In this document: piece after piece, positions 17,355 to 21,065 of the stretch
How positions within the stretch are numbered: the first letter of the stretch is position 1
How the letters are laid out: every line of letters begins with the position of its first letter
DNA from: an uncultured Opitutia bacterium
Lineage (GTDB): Bacteria > Verrucomicrobiota > Verrucomicrobiia > Opitutales > Coraliomargaritaceae
Assembly (NCBI GenBank): GCA_937899295.1
Contig: CALBPO010000179.1
Location: 1-21,065 of the forward strand
DNA: 21,065 nt
Direction: 5' to 3'
Notes under the pieces: model-generated
Seen by the model: the letters and a program-made list of their open reading frames with translations, nothing else
The model's database searches: none
Told to the model about the DNA's origin: nothing
Position numbers and translations under genes: made by a program

Positions 17355-18596
17355 ATGGTGCCTGCCCCTTTAATCTACATGTATATGATAACAAGTCTAT
17401 TCGGTTACTGCGCCCTGATCACGATCGCCTGGTTATTGTCTAGTTCGAGAAAAAACATCAACTGGCGCACGGTGATTGGAGCGATCGGGATTCAGTTTGG
17501 ATTCGGGTTGCTTGTACTCTACGTCCCAATCGGCAAGATGGCCTTGGAGAAACTCTCCATAATTGTTAGCACTGTAATTGCCTACGGAGACGATGGAATT
17601 AGTTTTGTATTTGGAGGACTTAGTGATCCATCCGCGAGCCTAGGCTTCGTCTTCGCATTTAAAGTGCTACCGGTAATTATCTTCTTCTCCTCACTAATTT
17701 CTGTGCTCTACTATATAAAGGTAATGCCGTTTATTGTGCAGGTCATCGGAGGTGGCATTCGGAAACTTTTGGGTACAAGCCGTGCAGAGTCGCTAAGCGC
17801 CACTGCCAATATCTTTGTCGGGCAAACAGAGGCGCCACTTGCAATTAAGCCCTATCTCGGGCGGATGACACAATCGGAATTTTTTGCAGTCATGGTTGGC
17901 GGATTGGCTTCGATTGCGGGCAGCGTACTAGCCGGTTATGCCGCGATGGGGATCGACCTGCGTTTCTTGCTGGCGGCCTGCTTCATGGCCGCACCTGCCG
18001 GGCTGCTTTTCGCCAAACTTCTGATTCCGGAAACCGAGACCACAGATAATAGCGAACTAAAGGAGGATCCTGCAGACAAACCAGCCAACGTCTTTGATGC
18101 AGCGGCTGGCGGTGCCTCTGACGGGCTCAAGCTGGCGCTTAATGTGGGAGCCATGCTCCTAGCCTTCATCGGATTGATCGCGCTAGTCAACGGCCTACTC
18201 GGATTAATCGGTGGACTATTCGACTACGATAATTTAACGCTACAAATGCTCCTAGGTTGGATGTTCAGCCCGATCGCATGGTTGCTCGGTATCCCTTGGG
18301 AAAATGCCGTAAATGGCGGATCTTTCATTGGTCAAAAACTGGTGGTCAATGAATTCGTCGCCTTCGTTGAATTCGGGCTCATCCAAGAAGCGCTCAGCAC
18401 TCGCTCGCAGGCAATCATCACCTTTGCACTCTGCGGATTTGCCAATTTCTCTTCGATCGCGATTTTACTAGGTGGCTTAGGTAGCTTAGTTCCAAGTCGT
18501 CGGCAGGAAATCGCTCGTCTTGGTCTCAAAGCGGTGCTAGCAGGAACCCTCGCAAATCTTTCCAGTGCCGCTATCGCCGGTATCCTGATACCGTAA
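17355..18596 (+). CDS. Concentrative nucleoside transporter (CNT/NupC family)
   Basis: A 413-residue inner-membrane protein that imports nucleosides by cation (Na+ or H+) symport. About eight to ten hydrophobic segments are visible. CNT signatures: GQTEAPL (156-162) with Gln157, Thr158 and Glu159, which bind nucleobase and ribose in the family; VNEFVAF with Glu333, which matches the conserved Glu332 of Vibrio CNT; and CGFANFSSI near the end, whose Asn is also conserved. A hydrophilic loop near 225-250 is normal. The ATG at 17355 is chosen because GAAGG (17343-17347) lies seven bases upstream; an in-frame TTG at 17349 is too close to it. The cation and the preferred nucleoside cannot be read. 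It is followed by folD on the same strand. Confidence 0.92.
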   Translation: MVPAPLIYMYMITSLFGYCALITIAWLLSSSRKNINWRTVIGAIGIQFGFGLLVLYVPIGKMALEKLSIIVSTVIAYGDDGISFVFGGLSDPSASLGFVFAFKVLPVIIFFSSLISVLYYIKVMPFIVQVIGGGIRKLLGTSRAESLSATANIFVGQTEAPLAIKPYLGRMTQSEFFAVMVGGLASIAGSVLAGYAAMGIDLRFLLAACFMAAPAGLLFAKLLIPETETTDNSELKEDPADKPANVFDAAAGGASDGLKLALNVGAMLLAFIGLIALVNGLLGLIGGLFDYDNLTLQMLLGWMFSPIAWLLGIPWENAVNGGSFIGQKLVVNEFVAFVEFGLIQEALSTRSQAIITFALCGFANFSSIAILLGGLGSLVPSRRQEIARLGLKAVLAGTLANLSSAAIAGILIP

Positions 18597-18640
18597 GCGC
18601 CAAACTTAAGGCGGAGCGGGAATTCTAGAGTTGCCAAATT

Positions 18641-18647
18641 AGGAAGG
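18641..18647 (+). promoter_or_regulatory. Strong ribosome binding site before folD
   Basis: AGGAAGG is the best Shine-Dalgarno sequence in the window. It is 7 bases before an in-frame TTG (18655), 13 before GTG (18661) and 19 before ATG (18667). Spacing alone favours TTG 18655, while family alignment favours the ATG, so the true folD start is open. Confidence 0.6.
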
Positions 18648-18666
18648 CTTGGCGTTGTTTGTGGAC

Positions 18667-19542
18667 ATGAAACTCATCGACGGCAATGCTATCGCAGAAT
18701 CCATAATTGAAGAACTCGCCGTAGAGGTCGGGCAGCTCTCAGGAAAGAAGCCCGTCGTGGCCTTTATTCGTGTGGGCGACGATCCCGCATCCGTCTCTTA
18801 TGTCCGCAAAAAGGAAAAGGCAGCTGAACGGATCGGCATCGAAAGCCGCCTTTATTTGTTAGCTGAAGATGTGAGCAAAGAAGAGCTCTTTGCCCAAATT
18901 GACGGGCTTAATGCCGACGATAAGGTGAACGGCATCCTGATCCAAGCGCCGCTGCCCAAGCACATCGACGAAACGGAGACCTTCAACCGCGTGCTGCCCG
19001 ATAAGGACGTCGATGGCTTCAACACTTTAAACATCGGCAAACTTTGCCAAGAGGACGAGGACGGCTTCGTGGCTTGCACGCCAGCAGGTATTGTCGAACT
19101 GATTGAACGAAGTGGGATAGAAACCGAGGGCAAACACGTCGTTGTGCTCGGCCGTAGCCAGATTGTAGGTAAACCCGCCGCACTGCTCATGATGCGTAAG
19201 GCACTCCCCGGCAATGCGACCGTGACAGTTTGCCACTCACGCACTACCGATCTACCCAGTATCACCCGACAGGCCGATGTGCTCATCGCCGCGATCGGTC
19301 GTGCCAATTTCGTGACGGGCGACATGGTCAAAGATGGCGTCGCCGTAATCGATGTGGGCATCAATCGCGTCGAAGACGCTACTAAAGAACGCGGCTACCG
19401 CCTAGTCGGCGATGTCGAATTCGAAGCGGTCGCACCAAAATCTTCTCATATCACACCCGTGCCCGGCGGAGTCGGCCCGATGACGGTCGCGATGCTCATG
19501 CACAATACGCTACGCGCCTTCAAAGCCGCCAAAGTCAAATGA
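18667..19542 (+). CDS. folD: Bifunctional methylenetetrahydrofolate dehydrogenase/cyclohydrolase
   Basis: A cytoplasmic enzyme of about 291 residues that converts 5,10-methylene-THF to methenyl-THF with NADP+ and then to 10-formyl-THF, supplying purine and formyl-methionine synthesis. Conserved: [14 protein letters not shown] with the catalytic Lys (residue 49 from this ATG), [41 protein letters not shown] of the nucleotide-binding domain, and [16 protein letters not shown]. The ATG start gives [10 protein letters not shown], the normal FolD N-terminus; upstream in-frame GTG 18661, TTG 18655 and TTG 18649 are possible and the Shine-Dalgarno position fits TTG 18655 better. Its stop overlaps the start of the RDD gene (ATGA). 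It uses the product of GlyA, encoded earlier in the window. Confidence 0.95.
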   Translation: MKLIDGNAIAESIIEELAVEVGQLSGKKPVVAFIRVGDDPASVSYVRKKEKAAERIGIESRLYLLAEDVSKEELFAQIDGLNADDKVNGILIQAPLPKHIDETETFNRVLPDKDVDGFNTLNIGKLCQEDEDGFVACTPAGIVELIERSGIETEGKHVVVLGRSQIVGKPAALLMMRKALPGNATVTVCHSRTTDLPSITRQADVLIAAIGRANFVTGDMVKDGVAVIDVGINRVEDATKERGYRLVGDVEFEAVAPKSSHITPVPGGVGPMTVAMLMHNTLRAFKAAKVK

Positions 19543-20222
19543 GTTCGCCTGGACCCAGACCTTCCCGTGATCAGGGCAAACTCCCGAACGAAGACCCGCA
19601 ACTTGCATCGCCCAGCGCGAGTAACCTACTCGACTCCGTCTTTCGTAAAGATGGTCCCATGCCCCCAGCGGGCATCGGCCTGCGCGGCTTAGCCTTCTTA
19701 CTCGACTTCATCCTTATCTCAGCAGTTGCATCGATCATCATCTGGAAGATCGCCCTACCACAGTCGCATCCCGCCGCATTCACTGAATTATCGGAATGGA
19801 CACAGGCACTCGTCACCTGGTGGGGCGACCGAGCCACTTCAATTGATGCACCCTTTCCTGAACCAGGTAAAAACCTCACTGAAGCCCTCACCATCGCCAA
19901 CGAGCTACAAATGCTCTGCTTCTGGCTCTACTTTTCTGTGGGCGAGGCGTTTTTTGCGGGCAGTTCTCTGGGCAAACGCATTTGCCGCATCCGTAGCGTA
20001 AGCACAGTTACTCTTAGTAAGCCCCCCATCATGGCGGGCATCGTCCGAGGTGGTTTGAAAACGCTCACGCTCTATTTCTTTTTCCCCATCGGCATGATCG
20101 CCACACTGGTCACGCTGTTTTTCAACAAGCGCCGCCAAATGGGGCACGACATGATGAGCCGCACTGCCGTGATTGATGAAGAAACTGATGCATGGGGTGA
20201 TAAGCTTAAAGAACTAAATTAA
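19539..20222 (+). CDS. RDD family membrane protein
   Basis: A 227-residue inner-membrane protein. The first 45 residues are hydrophilic and rich in Pro, Ser and Asp, probably disordered in the cytoplasm. The RDD domain follows: [14 protein letters not shown] with Arg49 and Asp56, a long extracytoplasmic loop (about 73-120), a second hydrophobic segment leading into [12 protein letters not shown], a third segment ([19 protein letters not shown]) and [16 protein letters not shown] with a conserved Asp. Function of RDD proteins is not settled; some have been linked to Na+/H+ transport. The ATG overlaps the folD stop as ATGA, so translation is probably coupled to folD. A metabolic link to folate is not implied. 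Confidence 0.85.
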   Translation: MSSPGPRPSRDQGKLPNEDPQLASPSASNLLDSVFRKDGPMPPAGIGLRGLAFLLDFILISAVASIIIWKIALPQSHPAAFTELSEWTQALVTWWGDRATSIDAPFPEPGKNLTEALTIANELQMLCFWLYFSVGEAFFAGSSLGKRICRIRSVSTVTLSKPPIMAGIVRGGLKTLTLYFFFPIGMIATLVTLFFNKRRQMGHDMMSRTAVIDEETDAWGDKLKELN

Positions 20223-20261
20223 TCACACAGAACGAAACACGCGTTTTCTGTTTTGCCAAAA

Positions 20262-20283
20262 TTAGAATCTTGGGTCATTCTAA
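20262..20283. repeat. Inverted repeat TTAGAAT/ATTCTAA before the hybrid regulator gene
   Basis: TTAGAAT (20262-20268) and ATTCTAA (20277-20283) are a perfect 7-base dyad with an 8-base spacer, 40 bases after the RDD stop and 62 before the next start. No T-run follows. It may be an operator or an mRNA hairpin; no direct support for either. Confidence 0.4.
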
Positions 20284-20344
20284 CCCCTCTTATTAGAAAA
20301 CACTGCTTAAATCAGAAAATATTTCGCTACGAGCCGCGCCCATT

Positions 20345-21065
20345 TTGAGCAAAAAACAAGAGCCTAGAATACTCGTTGTCGACGACCACCCGATCAACAT
20401 CAAGCTGCTTCAACTAAAACTTGAGCGCCATGGAATGGACGTCAGTGTGGCCTACAATGGGCGCGAGTGCTTAGACATCGTCGAGGAGGCAAATCCTGAC
20501 CTCATTTTACTCGACATCATGATGCCAGAAATGGACGGCATTGAGGTTTGTCAACGCCTTAAGTCGAACCCAGCGACCGAGACGATACCCATCATATTCG
20601 TAACAGCCAAAGCCTCGAAGGAAGGAAAGCTCGAAGGTCTTGATGCTGGCGCGGTCGACTACATTACCAAGCCCGTCGATCTCGATGAAACCCTTGCCCG
20701 TATACACACTCAACTGCGCTTGCAAGAAATGTTCCACGAAAACATACGCTTACAAGAGCGACTCGGTGATGCTCGCAAAGCCGCTGCCGTCGGCGCGATT
20801 ACTAAGGGCATCACGCATAACTTGAACAATCTGCTAGGTGTCGTCGTGGGTTATCTCGACCTACTAAAAAATGGACACGACAGTCCCGACATGGTCAAAC
20901 GCAGTGTCGGATTGATAGATAAGGCTATCACACGCATGGTCGACATCATCGGTCAGCTTGGCACGATCGCCAACAACGAATGCCATGAGCTAGCAGTGAT
21001 CTCTGTACCTGAGGTGCTCGACAGCAGTACCGTGCGCTTCCAAGCAGCACACAACACTGCTGCTG
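20345..21065 (+). CDS. Response regulator-histidine kinase hybrid, N-terminal part (cut by window end)
   Basis: The first 240 codons of a signalling protein with no stop before the window ends. Residues 8-125 are a receiver domain: acidic pocket Asp13-Asp14, phosphoacceptor Asp57 in LLDIMMPEMDG, Thr87 and Lys109 (TKPVD). A short helical linker rich in Gln, Glu and Arg (about 122-146) leads to a histidine-kinase dimerisation helix with GITHNLNNLLGVVVGYLDLL, where His158 is the likely phosphorylated residue. An ATPase domain would be expected beyond the edge. No membrane segment is seen in this part, so it is probably cytoplasmic and takes its input through the receiver. The start is TTG at 20345 (SKKQEPRILVVDD); no ATG occurs earlier and no Shine-Dalgarno is seen. 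Confidence 0.85.
   Translation, partial: MSKKQEPRILVVDDHPINIKLLQLKLERHGMDVSVAYNGRECLDIVEEANPDLILLDIMMPEMDGIEVCQRLKSNPATETIPIIFVTAKASKEGKLEGLDAGAVDYITKPVDLDETLARIHTQLRLQEMFHENIRLQERLGDARKAAAVGAITKGITHNLNNLLGVVVGYLDLLKNGHDSPDMVKRSVGLIDKAITRMVDIIGQLGTIANNECHELAVISVPEVLDSSTVRFQAAHNTAA

Noticed and set aside
18597..18613. Possible hairpin GCGCC/GGCG after the nucleoside transporter gene
   Set aside because: The stem is four base pairs and no T-run follows; the genes on both sides are in the same direction.
1..21065. Mobile element, CRISPR array, defence or biosynthetic cluster
   Set aside because: No transposase, integrase, phage gene, regular repeat-spacer series, nuclease-methylase pair or synthase module was seen. 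The genes are core housekeeping plus a few envelope and signalling proteins.

Overview
The window looks like ordinary chromosome from a Gram-negative bacterium of the PVC superphylum, most likely Verrucomicrobiota (Opitutae-like). Three things suggest this. First, rpsL-rpsG-fusA-rpsJ stand as a closed unit with a terminator after rpsJ, an order I recall from Chlamydiae. Second, there is an OmpL-like outer-membrane porin. Third, most genes lack Shine-Dalgarno sequences. The taxonomic call is inference; no rRNA gene is present.

Layout, left to right. The 3' end of fabH (1-173) converges on an RluA-type pseudouridine synthase gene (305-1300, minus). A beta-barrel porin gene (1489-2568, minus) of visibly lower GC follows. 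Next comes a plus-strand run: a DUF423 membrane protein, a hotdog thioesterase, surE, a 511-residue exported protein of unknown function with a triplicated domain and three W-x-W-P-F motifs, and glyA. A PIN-PhoH ATPase gene (minus) converges on glyA. On the other side it diverges from rnc-mfd (plus), which code for RNase III and the transcription-repair coupling factor. The str cluster (13625-17157, minus) ends at a strong intrinsic terminator. Divergent from it lie a concentrative nucleoside transporter gene, folD, an RDD-family membrane protein gene that overlaps folD by 4 bases, and the start of a response-regulator/histidine-kinase hybrid cut by the window end.

Most genes are core housekeeping: fatty acid synthesis, RNA modification and processing, one-carbon metabolism (glyA and folD), translation, transcription-coupled repair and nucleoside uptake. 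I found no tRNA or rRNA gene, CRISPR array, transposase, prophage gene or defence island. The least familiar items are the 511-residue W-x-WPF protein, a structured stretch behind a consensus TATAAT at 3166, and the absence of Shine-Dalgarno signals across the translation operon.

No stretch over 300 bases lacks a gene. The largest gaps are 2569-2789 (an inverted repeat at 2645-2678), 17158-17354 (a candidate rpsL promoter), 1304-1488 (one short hairpin only), 4599-4765 (nothing clear seen), 3162-3299 (a consensus -10 box and paired repeats) and 174-304 (TTGA/TCAA palindromes).
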